The notes under the pieces are model-generated. The model had not been told where the DNA came from and did no database searches. It saw only the letters and a program-made list of their open reading frames with translations. A stretch of 64,000 nt of DNA from assembly GCA_022393335.1 (NCBI GenBank), contig JAJEKB010001322.1, positions 101,756 through 165,755 of the forward strand, given 5' to 3'. Below are positions 63,701 to 64,000 of the stretch, piece by piece; the first letter of the stretch is position 1; each line of letters begins with the position of its first letter. Both the position numbers and the translations under genes were made by a program. This stretch comes from Macrotrachela quadricornifera. Its lineage: Eukaryota; Rotifera; Eurotatoria; Philodinida; Philodinidae.

Positions 63701-64000
63701 TCTATTATTTTGTTTTTTTTGAAAGAAAAATTTTTACTTGTATAATTATCATCTGATAAAATTACACATTATACATTACTATCATATGATAATTATTTTC
63801 GCATTCCTATTATTTATTCTACTTATTTCGTTTTATGTCTAGGTTAAAGTCCAAATTCCAATACCATGAATATATATAATGAATGTTTACCTAACGACAA
63901 CTTAACACAGACAAAACATGAATATTTAGAGGGTGAATATTTTTATACTGTTGGTATTTTGCCTTACGTTAAGTAACGTTCTTTTATATCGACATTACTT
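60711..64000. other. Gene-free right end
   Basis: 3.3 kb of AT-rich DNA with A/T homopolymers. No coding frame with gene-like codon use, RNA gene, or clear repeat was seen. Exons of a gene beyond the window cannot be excluded. Confidence 0.45.

Overview
This is a eukaryotic, animal window. Spliceosomal GT..AG introns interrupt most genes, coding regions use the standard code with strong A/T third-position bias, and the DNA is very AT-rich. An innexin places it among invertebrate metazoans. Mostly 45-100 bp introns, frequent polypyrimidine-AG sites just upstream of start codons (possible spliced-leader acceptors), and a mix of an RTE retrotransposon and decayed DDE transposons suggest a lophotrochozoan such as a rotifer. 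The phylum is inference. A 10-N gap at 49899-49908 shows that it comes from a scaffolded assembly.

Left part (1-26 kb), gene-dense: a secreted M13-peptidase relative without its zinc motif (+, truncated by the window edge); a possible small TATA gene (-); EIF4A3 (-) divergent from a coiled-coil gene (+), which is followed closely by WDR70 (+); a single-exon FxWP-motif protein (+); a WSB-type WD/SOCS-box protein (-); a single-exon Mpo1/DUF962 protein (+); an 8-exon, 876-codon DDE-transposase-like gene with an open frame (-); and PSMC6 (-), whose exon 8 carries a one-base frame break.

Middle part (26-43.5 kb): a two-exon glycosyltransferase-like gene (+) has a 6.2 kb intron holding a MITE with about 113 bp terminal inverted repeats and a dead, antisense DDE transposase. 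The innexin (-) follows. One of its long introns contains an intact RTE-type LINE (3.26 kb, 1049-codon ORF) with a perfect 15 bp target-site duplication.

Right part (43.5-64 kb), gene-poor: this is largely 5' territory of the innexin. Small upstream exons join in phase into a long N-terminal extension, and several more ATG-bearing mini-exons have compatible phase, suggesting alternative first exons. An unrecognised 3-exon gene (-) and a two-exon class-A-like GPCR (-) follow. The last 5 kb holds only a weak small ORF and inverted repeats.

Housekeeping functions present are the exon-junction complex (EIF4A3), the proteasome base (PSMC6), ubiquitin-ligase adaptors (WSB, WDR70) and gap junctions (innexin). 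No shared pathway or gene cluster is evident. The observations most worth following up are the innexin multi-start architecture and the intact transposase-derived gene.
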